Notes under the pieces: model-generated | What the model was told of the DNA's origin: nothing | Database searches by the model: none | Seen by the model: only the letters and a program-made list of their open reading frames with translations | Program-made: the position numbers and the translations under genes | From: an uncultured Cellulophaga sp. | GTDB taxonomy: Bacteria > Bacteroidota > Bacteroidia > Flavobacteriales > Flavobacteriaceae | Length of the DNA: 64,000 bases | NCBI GenBank assembly: GCA_947496695.1 | Contig: CANMEI010000002.1 | Coordinates: forward strand, 186,001 to 250,000 | Direction: 5' to 3' | Shown: positions 19,135 through 29,188 of the stretch, one piece after another | Position numbering within the stretch: position 1 is the stretch's first letter | Layout of the letters: each line of letters begins with the position of its first letter

Positions 19135-20070
19135 TTAGAAGTTATAAACCACCTCTAATTTGTGTCCTTTTAATGAAGTTTTTGCTTTTTCAAGATCTTC
19201 TGTAAACCCTAAAATATAGCCACCACCACCTGAGCCACATAATTTTAAATAATAATCATTAGTATCAATTCCATGTTTCCAAAGTTTATGAAATTGTGCT
19301 GGAATCATTGGTTTAAAATTATCTAAAACAACATGTGATAATTGTTTAATATTACTAAATAAAGATTTTACATCTCCACTAACAAAATCTTCAACACAAG
19401 CGTCAGTATGTTTAATAAATTGATCTTTAATCATTTTACGGAAACCATTATTTTTCATTTGTTCCATAAAAATTTGAACCATTGGTGCTGTTTCACCAAT
19501 AATACCACTATCTAATAAAAAAACAGCGCCTTTACCTTCTGTGTTTTGAGAAGGTATGCTTGTAGATTCTATATTATCTTTTGAATTAATAAGGATTGGT
19601 AAACTTAAATAACTATTTAATGGATCTAAACCTGAAGATTTACCATGAAAAAAAGATTCCATAGCCCCAAAAACAGTTTTCAGCGTTACTAATTTTTCTC
19701 TTGTTAGGTTTTCTAAAACTGTAATTTTATCAAACGCATATTTATCATAAATAGCAGCAACTAATGCACCACTACTACCTACCCCATAACCTTGAGGAAT
19801 AGAACTATCAAAATACATGCCTGAAGCAACATCCATTTTTAATGATTCAATATCAAAAGTCACAAGCTCAGGTTGCTCATTTGAAAGCTCTTCTAAATAA
19901 AGTGCATATTTTTTAAGACTTTCGTTTGATTTTTTAGCATCAACAGATTGAGCATTAGGCTTTAAAGCTCCTTTAAAGAAATTATAAGGTATAGAAAGCC
20001 CTTTAGAATCTTTAATAATTCCGTATTCTCCGAAAAGTAAAATCTTTGAATAAAATAATGGTCCTTTCAC
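19135..20070 (-). CDS. GHMP kinase, probable mevalonate kinase
   Basis: 311 residues. The start GPLFYSKILLFGEYGII resembles the mevalonate kinase opening (KILLFGEY), the ATP loop is PQGYGVGSSGALVAA, and the catalytic Asp region is HGKSSGLDPLNSYLSLP. The C-terminal KLCGSGGGGYILGF is the third GHMP motif. It phosphorylates mevalonate or a close relative in the cytoplasm. A phosphomevalonate kinase role is possible, but the adjacent decarboxylase and the HGxxSGxD motif favour mevalonate kinase. The gene is flanked by UbiA (downstream) and mvaD (upstream, 92-base gap). Confidence 0.85.
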   Translation of the reverse strand: MKGPLFYSKILLFGEYGIIKDSKGLSIPYNFFKGALKPNAQSVDAKKSNESLKKYALYLEELSNEQPELVTFDIESLKMDVASGMYFDSSIPQGYGVGSSGALVAAIYDKYAFDKITVLENLTREKLVTLKTVFGAMESFFHGKSSGLDPLNSYLSLPILINSKDNIESTSIPSQNTEGKGAVFLLDSGIIGETAPMVQIFMEQMKNNGFRKMIKDQFIKHTDACVEDFVSGDVKSLFSNIKQLSHVVLDNFKPMIPAQFHKLWKHGIDTNDYYLKLCGSGGGGYILGFTEDLEKAKTSLKGHKLEVVYNF

Positions 20071-20162
20071 TGGTTTCTATTAATGGTTATAACTTATATT
20101 GAATACTATTTACGAAAACTTATGCTAAATAAACGTAAAAACATCAATAATATGATTGTAAT

Positions 20163-21245
20163 TTAAAGTTTTTTTGCCCCAAATCCAATTCGGTCACAAA
20201 TATACTGCTGGTTTTCACAAAATACAACTAACTCATCTTTAATAAACTGATTTACAACAGCTTTCTCATTTTCAGGATATAGCACATGAACATTAGCTCC
20301 GGCATCTAAAGTAAAACATACATGAGTTCTTGATTTTTCTCTAAATTCCCAAATTTTATTAATAATCTCTAACGTATTAGGTTTCATTAATATAAAATAA
20401 GGCATGCTTGTCATCATCATTGCATGCAAGGTTAATGCCTCACTTTCAACAATTTTTATAAACTCAACTAAATCTCCTTTTTTAAATACAGATTTTAACT
20501 TATTTAGATTTTCATGAGCTTGATTAAAACGTTGTGTTGCATATGGATGATTGTACATTAAATTATGCCCCACCGTGCTACTCACCTGTTTTTGCCCTTT
20601 ATCTACAAGTAATATAGTATCATGAAAGTTCTTAAAATTATTATGTACTTCATATGGGTATTTTATTCCAAATAAATCAGAACTACCTTCTGTTTCTTTA
20701 TGAACACCCCATTGTATAATATCACCCTCTATACTTCTACATGCACTACCAGAACCTAATCGTGCTAAAAAAGATGCTTTTTTAGTAAATAAATCATCAG
20801 ATAAATCAGGATTCAACTGCTTTTCTATATCCATTAAACATAATGCCATTGCTGACATACCGCTTGCCGATGATGCAATACCACTACTATGTGGAAAAGA
20901 ATTAGAAGTTTCAATCTTAAGATAGTATGATTTTAAAAATGGTAAATATTTCTCTATACGCTTTAAAAAAATGGTAATTTTTGGTTTAAAATCTTCTTTA
21001 GGTTTCCCTTCAAACCAAAGGTCAAATGAAAAATCATCAGCCTCTTTCTCTAATTTAGTGAATGCAATTTGTGTTGTGGTAGCACAAGCATCAAGCGTAA
21101 AACTAATTGATGGATTTTGCGGTATTTGGTTTTCTTTTTTTCCCCAATATTTGACTAAAGCAATGTTACTAGGTGATTTGTAGCATACAACACCTTCTTT
21201 TACATCATTTTTATATGCAGAAGGTATAAAGTCAGTTTCGGTCAT
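20163..21245 (-). CDS. mvaD: Diphosphomevalonate decarboxylase
   Basis: 360 residues, GHMP superfamily. Diagnostic segments are SPSNIALVKYWGKKE (N-terminal signature), SSGIASSASGMSAMAL (ATP loop) and GSGSACRSIEGDIIQWG (active site). It makes isopentenyl diphosphate from mevalonate diphosphate with ATP and CO2 release. Its presence shows that this organism uses the mevalonate route, as do many Flavobacteriia. It heads a minus-strand group with the kinase and UbiA genes, with a -7 box 15 bases before the start. Confidence 0.93.
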   Translation of the reverse strand: MTETDFIPSAYKNDVKEGVVCYKSPSNIALVKYWGKKENQIPQNPSISFTLDACATTTQIAFTKLEKEADDFSFDLWFEGKPKEDFKPKITIFLKRIEKYLPFLKSYYLKIETSNSFPHSSGIASSASGMSAMALCLMDIEKQLNPDLSDDLFTKKASFLARLGSGSACRSIEGDIIQWGVHKETEGSSDLFGIKYPYEVHNNFKNFHDTILLVDKGQKQVSSTVGHNLMYNHPYATQRFNQAHENLNKLKSVFKKGDLVEFIKIVESEALTLHAMMMTSMPYFILMKPNTLEIINKIWEFREKSRTHVCFTLDAGANVHVLYPENEKAVVNQFIKDELVVFCENQQYICDRIGFGAKKL

Positions 21246-21260
21246 AAAAATTATTTTTTA

Positions 21261-21268
21261 CAAAGATA
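21261..21268 (-). promoter_or_regulatory. Bacteroidota-type -7 box upstream of mvaD
   Basis: Minus-strand TATCTTTG is a perfect TAnnTTTG match 15 bases before the mvaD start. A -33 TTTG is not evident. Confidence 0.55.
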
Positions 21269-21338
21269 GTTTTTAAGAACATTTTGTGTATTGTCTATTA
21301 AATTAAATCACTAATTTAGTCCTATTACAACTACTATT

Positions 21339-21812
21339 TTGAAAAAACAACTCTATTACATCGCTATTTCTATAGCCATTTGCATGGTTTTAGGTTTTTT
21401 ATCTGGTTATGCTACTAAAGCTTCAATAATTGATTGGTATCCTACTTTAAACAAACCATCTTTTAACCCTCCTAACAAAATTTTTGCTCCAGTTTGGACA
21501 GTTTTATATACAATGATGGGTATTGCAGCTGGTATTGTATGGGCAAAAGGATTTCATCACGTATGGGTAAAAACTGCGTTGTACCATTTTATATTTCAAC
21601 TATTATTTAATGCCTTATGGAGTATTGTGTTTTTTGGACTTAAACAGCCTCTTTTAGCTCTATTCGTAATAATTGTACTACTCACATTAATTATTTTAAC
21701 CATTAAATGGTTTAACGTTGTTAATAAAACTGCCGCGTATTTAATGATACCTTATTTATTATGGGTATGTTTTGCAACTGTTTTAAACTATAAAATTTGG
21801 GAATTAAATTAA
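21339..21812 (+). CDS. TspO/MBR family tryptophan-rich membrane protein
   Basis: 157 residues with five predicted membrane helices. Family hallmarks are DWYPTLNKPSFNPPNKIFAPVW, TVLYTMMGIAAG and ALWSIVFFGLKQP. TspO proteins bind porphyrins and act in oxidative or light-stress signalling; the exact role here is unknown. The start is TTG at 21339: the first in-frame ATG comes only after the first helix has begun, so TTG is preferred. The 3' end overlaps the convergent DUF1697 gene by four bases. Confidence 0.9.
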   Translation: MKKQLYYIAISIAICMVLGFLSGYATKASIIDWYPTLNKPSFNPPNKIFAPVWTVLYTMMGIAAGIVWAKGFHHVWVKTALYHFIFQLLFNALWSIVFFGLKQPLLALFVIIVLLTLIILTIKWFNVVNKTAAYLMIPYLLWVCFATVLNYKIWELN

Positions 21813-22336
21813 TTAGACATTTCTAATAACTTTTGCATCGTTTTAAAATTACGAGTCGTTGCTTGTACTTTTAATTTTTTCTCAAAAAAATTATTATTAC
21901 ACTTTGCTTTTCCGTAACCTTTAGTGCAAGATAAATAAATACATCTATCAGTTATTATAAAATTTTCATTATTATAAACTTCTGTCTTTAAAACCTCAAC
22001 AAGTGATTTTGATGCTTTATTTTTCAGGATAACATAATATGAATTTAAATTTTCAACATCTAAAAAAATAGCTTTAGCTACTATTTCTTTAAATTCCGTA
22101 GCATCAATTAATACAATTGGAACTTCAAAATTAAAAGTTTCACTAATCGCATTATTAATAGTGTTTTCAAGAATATTTATTTGTTCTGTAGTATTAAAAA
22201 CTACATTTCCACTTTGAATATAAGTTTTAACTGCTGTTACTTTTAAAGATTCTAGCATTGCTTTTAAGCTCGACATTGGCATTTTGTTTTTACCAGCAAC
22301 ATTAATTCCTCTTAAAAGTAAAATATAGGTTTTCAT
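21809..22336 (-). CDS. DUF1697 family protein
   Basis: 175 residues. It begins with the DUF1697 signature (YILLLRGINVAGKNKMPM, then KTYIQSGNVVF). The family is cytoplasmic with no established reaction. It lies three bases after the HI0933 flavoprotein gene in the same direction, so it is probably the distal gene of the run GH13-GDPD-flavoprotein-DUF1697. Its 3' end overlaps the TspO gene tail to tail. Confidence 0.88.
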   Translation of the reverse strand: MKTYILLLRGINVAGKNKMPMSSLKAMLESLKVTAVKTYIQSGNVVFNTTEQINILENTINNAISETFNFEVPIVLIDATEFKEIVAKAIFLDVENLNSYYVILKNKASKSLVEVLKTEVYNNENFIITDRCIYLSCTKGYGKAKCNNNFFEKKLKVQATTRNFKTMQKLLEMSN

Positions 22337-22339
22337 GTT

Positions 22340-23626
22340 TTATGATTTTTCAGCAATTGCATTACCTGCAATATAAGCGCTTGTCCAAGCATTTTGAAAA
22401 TTAAAGCCTCCTGTAATTGCATCTACATTTGTCACCTCTCCTGCAAAATACAGATTAGGGATAACTTTACTTTCATAGGTTTTAAAATTTATCTCTTTCA
22501 AATCAACACCACCTGCTGTAACAAATTCTTCTTTAAAAGTACTCTTCCCTTCTACCATATACTCACCAGCTGTAAGTTCTACAGCTAAGTTTTGAAGTTG
22601 AATTTTAGTAATATCAGCCCACTTTAAATCATCAGAAATACCTGAGGCTTTCACCAGTTTAACCCATAAACGTTTTGGTAATTCAACAGCATTGGTACGT
22701 AATACTGTTTTTTTTGCCTCTACATCTTTTACTTGCATTAATAATTTTAAAACAGCTTCTTTATAATAATCAGGCAACCAATTAACGCGTATTGTAAACT
22801 TATAATTAGCCTCATTCAATTCTCTTGCACCCCAAGCTGATAATTTTAAAATTGCAGGTCCACTCATTCCCCAATGGGTTATCAACAAAGGCCCTTCAGC
22901 TTCCAAAATAGTTTTTGAAGCTGTTTTACTTTTTAAGTCTATCGTAATTTTTTTTCCTATTTTTTTAGCTAGCACTTCTACTTTTGCGAGAGTACTTACA
23001 CCGGGAATACCATCTATTCTTTCATCTTTTATATTAAATGTGAATAATGATGGAACAGGAGAGATTATAGTGTGACCAATTTTCTCTAGCATTTTCCATA
23101 CTTTAGGATTACTACCTGTGGCTACAACAATTTTTTTAGCATAATATTTTTTCTGAATAGATTCCACCATCCAACCATTAAAAGGATTAACATCTGATTT
23201 AGTGATTGGTTCAATTGCTATCACAGAACTATTTTTAAGAACTTTAACACCTAATTGCTCCCCTTCATTAACAAAACAATCAATAATTGTTTGTGAAGAA
23301 TTACTTACAGGAAACATTCTGCCATCTTCTTCAATTTTTAAATCAACTCCTCTTTTCTCAAAAAAAGCAATAGTATCTCCACTACAAAAAGTATGAAAAG
23401 GTCCGCGAAGTTCTTTTTCACCTCTTGGATAATACTTTACGAGTTCATTCGGATCAAACTCAGCGTGCGTCACATTACACCTACCACCACCTGAAACTTT
23501 TACTTTAGTTAAAACTTCTTTACCTCTTTCTAGAATAGCAATTTTTAATTCCGGATTTTTATCTGCAATCGTAATTGCTGTAAAATAACCAGCCGCACCA
23601 CCACCAACAATTAATACATCAAACAT
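22340..23626 (-). CDS. HI0933/BaiN-like flavoprotein oxidoreductase
   Basis: 428 residues. The N-terminal FAD-binding Rossmann motif is FDVLIVGGGAAGYFTA, followed by the family signature KVKVSGGGRCNVTH, a middle domain, and a C-terminal FAD-contact segment NLYFAGEVTNVDAITGGFNFQNAWTSA. The HI0933/YhiN family is assigned as an NAD(P)/FAD-dependent oxidoreductase; BaiN acts in bile-acid dehydroxylation in gut clostridia, which is unlikely to be the role here. The start codon abuts or overlaps the upstream GDPD stop by one base, implying co-translation. Confidence 0.9.
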   Translation of the reverse strand: MFDVLIVGGGAAGYFTAITIADKNPELKIAILERGKEVLTKVKVSGGGRCNVTHAEFDPNELVKYYPRGEKELRGPFHTFCSGDTIAFFEKRGVDLKIEEDGRMFPVSNSSQTIIDCFVNEGEQLGVKVLKNSSVIAIEPITKSDVNPFNGWMVESIQKKYYAKKIVVATGSNPKVWKMLEKIGHTIISPVPSLFTFNIKDERIDGIPGVSTLAKVEVLAKKIGKKITIDLKSKTASKTILEAEGPLLITHWGMSGPAILKLSAWGARELNEANYKFTIRVNWLPDYYKEAVLKLLMQVKDVEAKKTVLRTNAVELPKRLWVKLVKASGISDDLKWADITKIQLQNLAVELTAGEYMVEGKSTFKEEFVTAGGVDLKEINFKTYESKVIPNLYFAGEVTNVDAITGGFNFQNAWTSAYIAGNAIAEKS

Positions 23627-24324
23627 TATTTTACTCTTTCTGGATAATTGGTGAACATACCATCAACACCAATCTTCTTCATTTCTATTATTTTTTGTGG
23701 ATCATTTACTGTCCAAGGGTATATTTTAAAACCTGATTCTCTAATCGTATTTACAATTTCTAATGTTAATTTATTAGCATCAGGATTTATTGCAACCGCA
23801 TGTAATTTTTTAGCCAACGGAATAGCTTCTAACGGGTTTTTATCTTCAATTAACAGTGCAATTGCAATGTTATGATTAATTTCTCGCATTAAACTTAACT
23901 CATCCCAATTAAAACTTGAAATAATAAAATCATTCAATTCCCAACCTTTCTCTGACATATAAGTTTTGATGATTGCATCAACATCTTTTGCTGTGTTTGC
24001 CCCTTTTAGCTCAATATTCAATGGAACTTTTTTATCAATTAAATCTAAAACCTCAGTCAATAACGGAATTTGATGACCACCAACAAGTTCTAATTCTCTT
24101 AATTCTGAAAACGTAAAAGAAGTAACCTTTCCTTTTCCGTTTGTTAAACGATCAACAGTATCATCATGAAAAACGACTATTTCACCACTAGCAATTTTAA
24201 AAACATCAATCTCAATCATATCAACTTCTAGTTGCAATGCTTTTTGTATTGATGCAATAGTATTTTCAGTTTCGTGCCCCATTGCACCTCTGTGCCCAAT
24301 CACTAATTGTTTTTTAATTTTCAT
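23626..24324 (-). CDS. Glycerophosphodiester phosphodiesterase family protein
   Basis: 232 residues forming a TIM-barrel GDPD. Catalytic and metal-binding motifs are VIGHRGAMGHETENT, MIEIDVFK (Glu and Asp ligands) and VVFHDDTVDR. There is no signal peptide, so it acts in the cytoplasm, probably on glycerophosphodiesters from phospholipid turnover. It overlaps the GH13 gene by four bases upstream and the flavoprotein gene by one base downstream, so it is physically coupled to the maltose genes without an obvious functional link. Confidence 0.9.
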   Translation of the reverse strand: MKIKKQLVIGHRGAMGHETENTIASIQKALQLEVDMIEIDVFKIASGEIVVFHDDTVDRLTNGKGKVTSFTFSELRELELVGGHQIPLLTEVLDLIDKKVPLNIELKGANTAKDVDAIIKTYMSEKGWELNDFIISSFNWDELSLMREINHNIAIALLIEDKNPLEAIPLAKKLHAVAINPDANKLTLEIVNTIRESGFKIYPWTVNDPQKIIEMKKIGVDGMFTNYPERVK

Positions 24325-26114
24325 TTTAACTTGAAAATAAAAGATTGTAACTGGTGTACAATGATATTAAACCGTCCGATACCATCATTACCAACTGTAA
24401 GATCTACTTTTGCCTCGTTATATAATTGATCTACTAAAGGATAAGAGTTACCATTTGTAAGCCCCCATTTATGTATTATATCTTGAGGAACTTTAAACTC
24501 ATACCCATAGGTTTTATCAACATCAAAATTACTAATTACCAATAATTTTTCATTTTCTGACCATCTACAGAACGAAAAAGATCGATAATCATAATTATTT
24601 GTATGTTCTTTATTAAAAAAATGTGTTTCTTGATATTCTCCCATTAAAGCATCACTATTGATTGTAAAGTTTAACAAACGAGAATAAAAATCACGTAAAC
24701 TTTTTTCTTCATCAGTTGACTGACCGCCATCAAATTTTTTATTATTCACCCAACGTTGTAGTGTAGGAACACCTATATAATCAAAAATTGAAGTTCGGCT
24801 AGGACTTCCAAAACCAGCTTTTTCAGTTGCAGGATCACCAACTTCTTGTCCAAAATAAATCATAGTTGGCGATGTACTTATTGTTGCCGATACCACCATT
24901 GCAGGTTTCGCTATTTTTGCATCCCCAACAAATTCTGGACTTGCAATACGTTGCTCATCATGGTTTTCTAAAAAATGAAGCATATGATGCTCTATATCTT
25001 GAATACCAGTTTGTACCGTATGAATATGATCAGACCAACCGTAACCAGCCATTATATGTTTTAAGCCATCATATAAATCTACTTTATCATATAAATAATC
25101 CATTTTTCCTTTATGAATATATTCACGATACAAATCTGGATTGTACACCTCAGCCATTATAAAGGCATCATTATTTTTCATTTTAATATGTGAGTTCATA
25201 TAACTCCAGAATTCTACCGGAACCATTTCTGCCATATCATATCTGAAACCATCAACCCCTTTTGCTAACCAGTACAAAGCAATGTCTTTAAACTTTATCC
25301 ATGAATTTGGCACGTTTTTATCAGACCAAAATTGATAATGTTCTTTATAATCTTTTGTATCAAAATCATGAGGAAGCAAATCAAAATCATAATGACCATC
25401 AGGCCTAACACCATAATTTATTTTTACCGTTTCATACCAATCATTAAAATCTGGCTGTGGAGATCTTGAACCATTACCTGTCCATTTTGCAGGGATCTCA
25501 ATATGTTTGTTATTATTAAGCGGATCATTTTCACCTCCTAAAGGCTTATAATCATTGCGCCACTCAGGCACTTTAAACTCTGTTCCTGGAATATAATAAA
25601 AGTTATTGTCGCGTTTATATACAACTGAAGTATCATCTGAAGCTCCAAATGACTCAAAGCCTTTGGGTGTTGATTTGCCTTCGTAATTACGAGCAACATG
25701 GTTAGGTACAATATCAATAATAACTTTTAAATCTGCTTTATGACTTCTTTTAATTAAATTCTGAAATTCTTCTAATCGTTTTTCAGGATTTTTGGCCAAA
25801 TCCGGATTTACATTATAATAATCTTTTACTGCATAGGGCGATCCTGCTCTACCTTTTACAATATCTGGATCATCATTAGATATTCCGAATTTAGTATAGT
25901 CACGAATAACATCATGATGAGGCACACCTGTGTACCAAATATGTGTAACACCTAAATCTTTAATAGCTTTTAGTGCTTTGGCTGAAAAATCGGCAAATTT
26001 ACCTACACCATTTTCTTCTATAGTTCCCCAAGGTTTATTAGTTGTATTTGTATTCCCAAAAAGTCTTGTGAATACTTGGTACACAACAGCTTTTCTTTCC
26101 TTTTTTGTAGCCAT
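24321..26114 (-). CDS. Cytoplasmic GH13 alpha-amylase-family glucosidase
   Basis: 597 residues. The four conserved GH13 regions are present: DIVPNHV (134-140), GFRYDMAEM with nucleophile D293, AEVYNP with acid/base E322, and FLENHDEQR with D386. No signal peptide is present, so it acts inside the cell on imported maltodextrin. It follows the GH65 gene by 11 bases. Together they would split longer alpha-glucosides (GH13) and phosphorolyse maltose (GH65). Exact specificity (alpha-glucosidase, neopullulanase-like or maltogenic) is not readable. Confidence 0.9.
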   Translation of the reverse strand: MATKKERKAVVYQVFTRLFGNTNTTNKPWGTIEENGVGKFADFSAKALKAIKDLGVTHIWYTGVPHHDVIRDYTKFGISNDDPDIVKGRAGSPYAVKDYYNVNPDLAKNPEKRLEEFQNLIKRSHKADLKVIIDIVPNHVARNYEGKSTPKGFESFGASDDTSVVYKRDNNFYYIPGTEFKVPEWRNDYKPLGGENDPLNNNKHIEIPAKWTGNGSRSPQPDFNDWYETVKINYGVRPDGHYDFDLLPHDFDTKDYKEHYQFWSDKNVPNSWIKFKDIALYWLAKGVDGFRYDMAEMVPVEFWSYMNSHIKMKNNDAFIMAEVYNPDLYREYIHKGKMDYLYDKVDLYDGLKHIMAGYGWSDHIHTVQTGIQDIEHHMLHFLENHDEQRIASPEFVGDAKIAKPAMVVSATISTSPTMIYFGQEVGDPATEKAGFGSPSRTSIFDYIGVPTLQRWVNNKKFDGGQSTDEEKSLRDFYSRLLNFTINSDALMGEYQETHFFNKEHTNNYDYRSFSFCRWSENEKLLVISNFDVDKTYGYEFKVPQDIIHKWGLTNGNSYPLVDQLYNEAKVDLTVGNDGIGRFNIIVHQLQSFIFKLK

Positions 26115-26125
26115 AACAAATTATA

Positions 26126-28438
26126 TTAATTAAAAACTTCTACTGCTTCGCCTGGTATTACAATTACTCGTTCTTCATTTACAAGAATAGAAGTTTCCAT
26201 ATCACCTTCTAATTGAAATATAATTTTTTCTTTGGTAACAGTCACCTTAAAAATTCTTTCTCTAAAATTAATTTTAAATGAATAAGCATTCCATTGCTTA
26301 GGAATTCTTGGAGCAAATGATAATTTATCATCAACAATACGCATGCCACCAAAACCTTCCACAATACTCATCCAGGTACCTGCCATAGATGTAATATGCA
26401 ACCCTTCTTCAACTTCTTTATTATAATCATCTAAATCTAACCTAGAAGTTCTTAAATAGAAGGTGTAAGCCTGTTCCATTCTATTTAATTTAGATGCCTG
26501 AATACTATGTACACATGGCGACAAAGATGACTCATGCACAGTAAAAGGCTCGTAAAAATCAAAGTGTTTTTTTAATTCTTTAGTTGTAAAATGGTCTTCA
26601 AAAAGATAAAAACCTTGTAATGTATCTGCTTGTTTTATATACGGCGAACGTAAAATACGATCCCAGCTCCATTTTTGATTAATTGGTCTTTGAGATTTTG
26701 GTAAATCAGCAACAGTAATCAATTCTTTATCTAAAAAACCGTCTTGTTGCAAGTAAATTCCAAGTCCCTCATCATAAGGAAAATACATATGATCAGCGAC
26801 TTTCTTCCACGCATCAGTTTCATTTTCAGAAAGTTTAGTAACCCCAATAATTCTGTCATAATCTTGATCATAACCATCAGCTACTTTTTGTAATTGTTCT
26901 ATTGTAAAATCAATACACCATTTTGCTAAATAGTTTGTATACCAATTGTTATTAATATTGTTTTCATATTCATTAGGACCCGTAACTCCTAAAATTACAT
27001 ACTTATCTTTTTGAGTTGAAAATGTAGCTCTCTGGTGCCAAAAACGAGCAATCCCGATTAAAACCTCCAAGCCCATTTCTGGAATATAAGTGTAATCACC
27101 CGTAAAACGGAAATAGTTATAAATCGCAAAAGCTATTGCTCCATTCCTGTGAATTTCTTCAAAAGTTATTTCCCATTCATTATGGCATTCTTCACCATTC
27201 ATTGTTACCATAGGGTACAATGCTGCTCCATTTGAAAAGCCTAATTTTTCAGCATTTTCAATTGCTTTTTCTAAGTGATTGTATCGGTATTCCAAAAGGT
27301 TACGCGCAACATTTTGTTCTTTTGTTGCCATATAAAATGGAATGCAATATGCTTCAGTATCCCAATAAGTACTACCTCCATATTTTTCACCTGTAAAACC
27401 TTTCGGGCCAATATTTAAAGTAGAATCAGTGCCTAAATAAGTTTGATTCAATTGAAAAATATTAAAGCGAATACCTTGCTGTGCTTTTACATCACCCTCA
27501 ATAGTAATATCGCTCATTTCCCAAATTTTAGCCCAATCTAATTTCTGTTGTTCTAAAAGAGCATCAAAACCTAAATCGGTCGCCTTTTTTAATGCTTTTT
27601 TTGAAGCATCAACTAATGTTGATTTATCATGGTTTCTATCAACTGTATAACCACCAAATTTTTGAAGTGTAATAGTATCTTCTGCTTTTACTTTTTGAGT
27701 AAATTGATGTGTTATTTTAAGTTCTTCTTTTTTCTCAGTTGGGTTTTGTTCAACAACTGCGCCATTGTATATTAATTGAGATTGCATAAAAGTGCAGGTA
27801 GCAAACTCAGTTTTCATAGTATGCGCTTCAATGAACGCTTTATTACTTTCAGAAGATATTTTTGTAGTATTCCAAAACTTATCATCCCAATTACTATCTT
27901 CATTAGTAATACCACTATCTAAATAAGGCGCAAAAATAATTGTAGCATTATTACCTAAAGGAGTAATTTGATATTTAATAGCTCCAATTTCATTTATATT
28001 TAAGCTCAAAAATCGTATTGATTTAACTTCTACCTTACTATTATTCTGCATAACTGCCGTAAAAGAGCGTTGGTACCAACCTTCTTTCATATTCAGTTCT
28101 CTTTTATAATTTGATACCGATTTACATGTATTTAAATCAAGAATTTCTCCATTTACTATTACATTTATTCCGATCCAATTTGGAGCATTTAAAACCTTTG
28201 CAAAATATTCAGGATACCCATTTTTCCACCAACCTACACGAGTTTTATCAGGGTAATAAACTCCTGCAATATAACTTCCTTGAAAAGTTTGCCCTGTATA
28301 CTGCTCTTCAAAATTAGCACGTTGTCCCATGGCTCCATTACCAATACTAAACAAACTCTCAGAAGACTTTACACGTTCTTTATCAAAACCTTCTTCAATA
28401 ATAGACCAAACGTCTGGTTTTATGTAATCTTGATTCAT
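26126..28438 (-). CDS. GH65 glycoside phosphorylase, probably maltose phosphorylase
   Basis: 770 residues with the full GH65 layout: N-terminal beta-sandwich (SLFSIGNGAMGQRANFEE), (alpha/alpha)6 barrel, C-terminal beta domain. The catalytic Glu is in WEITFEEIHRNGAIAFA (E427/E428), with GPKGFTGEKYGGSTYWDTEAY forming the sugar site. The inverting enzyme yields beta-glucose-1-phosphate, matching the beta-phosphoglucomutase gene 17 bases upstream. Maltose is the likeliest substrate from context (GH13, LacI), but trehalose or kojibiose phosphorylases belong to the same family. No signal peptide is present. Confidence 0.9.
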   Translation of the reverse strand: MNQDYIKPDVWSIIEEGFDKERVKSSESLFSIGNGAMGQRANFEEQYTGQTFQGSYIAGVYYPDKTRVGWWKNGYPEYFAKVLNAPNWIGINVIVNGEILDLNTCKSVSNYKRELNMKEGWYQRSFTAVMQNNSKVEVKSIRFLSLNINEIGAIKYQITPLGNNATIIFAPYLDSGITNEDSNWDDKFWNTTKISSESNKAFIEAHTMKTEFATCTFMQSQLIYNGAVVEQNPTEKKEELKITHQFTQKVKAEDTITLQKFGGYTVDRNHDKSTLVDASKKALKKATDLGFDALLEQQKLDWAKIWEMSDITIEGDVKAQQGIRFNIFQLNQTYLGTDSTLNIGPKGFTGEKYGGSTYWDTEAYCIPFYMATKEQNVARNLLEYRYNHLEKAIENAEKLGFSNGAALYPMVTMNGEECHNEWEITFEEIHRNGAIAFAIYNYFRFTGDYTYIPEMGLEVLIGIARFWHQRATFSTQKDKYVILGVTGPNEYENNINNNWYTNYLAKWCIDFTIEQLQKVADGYDQDYDRIIGVTKLSENETDAWKKVADHMYFPYDEGLGIYLQQDGFLDKELITVADLPKSQRPINQKWSWDRILRSPYIKQADTLQGFYLFEDHFTTKELKKHFDFYEPFTVHESSLSPCVHSIQASKLNRMEQAYTFYLRTSRLDLDDYNKEVEEGLHITSMAGTWMSIVEGFGGMRIVDDKLSFAPRIPKQWNAYSFKINFRERIFKVTVTKEKIIFQLEGDMETSILVNEERVIVIPGEAVEVFN

Positions 28439-28455
28439 GCTTATGAATTAAAAAA

Positions 28456-29109
28456 TTATGCAATAAGTTTTTCTAAAAATGTTGTACCCATTTCAGTAAA
28501 ATCTTTAAAATTATAATCGGCTTCAGATAATATTTGAGCATCACCAATACCAATACTTATCATCTCAGCTGCATTTGCTGCTTGTATTCCTGCAACAGCA
28601 TCTTCAAAAACAATACATTTATTAGTGGCAACTCCTAATTGATTGGCTGCAATTATAAAAACTTCAGGATCTGGTTTTGCTTTTATAACATTAGTACCAT
28701 CAACTATGGTATTAAAATAGTGTAATAAATTTACTTTTTCTAAAATTGCTCTCGCGTTTTTACTTGCAGAGCCTAATGCTATTGGGATATTTTTTTTTAA
28801 TAAATACTCTAACACTTCTGGAACATCTGGCAGTATTTCAGACTCATCCATTTTTTCAATATATGCTAAATAATCAATATTTTTTTCGATCATCCAACGG
28901 TCAAATTGTTCGTGAGTAGCTTCAACTTCAGCTAAATTTAGCAAAATTTCTAAGCAACGTTTTCGGCTTACACCTTTAAACAATTCGTTATGTTCTTTTG
29001 TAAAATCAAAATTTAGCTGATTTGCTAATTTTTTCCAGGCAAGATAATGGTATTTTGCAGTGTCAACAATTACACCATCTAAATCAAAAATAAATCCTAC
29101 TGTGCTCAT
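28456..29109 (-). CDS. pgmB: Beta-phosphoglucomutase
   Basis: 217-residue HAD-superfamily enzyme. The nucleophile and acid/base are D9 and D11 in FIFDLDGVIVDTAKYHYLAW; LGSASKNA supplies the second motif and VFEDAVAGIQAA the metal-binding acidic motif. It interconverts beta-glucose-1-phosphate and glucose-6-phosphate, passing the GH65 product to glycolysis. It is the first structural gene after lacI-type regulator in the minus-strand cluster, with a 79-base gap that could hold its own promoter. Confidence 0.93.
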   Translation of the reverse strand: MSTVGFIFDLDGVIVDTAKYHYLAWKKLANQLNFDFTKEHNELFKGVSRKRCLEILLNLAEVEATHEQFDRWMIEKNIDYLAYIEKMDESEILPDVPEVLEYLLKKNIPIALGSASKNARAILEKVNLLHYFNTIVDGTNVIKAKPDPEVFIIAANQLGVATNKCIVFEDAVAGIQAANAAEMISIGIGDAQILSEADYNFKDFTEMGTTFLEKLIA

Positions 29110-29188
29110 TACTTTTTTTATTTAGGTGAAAGAAAGATACTCAAACCTAAATAAAAATTTAATGAAATGCGATAGAATATTGAATTAC

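Noticed and set aside
24866..25162. Plus-strand open frame of 98 codons inside the GH13 gene
   Set aside because: It is antisense to a well-supported GH13 gene; its translation shows no family features.
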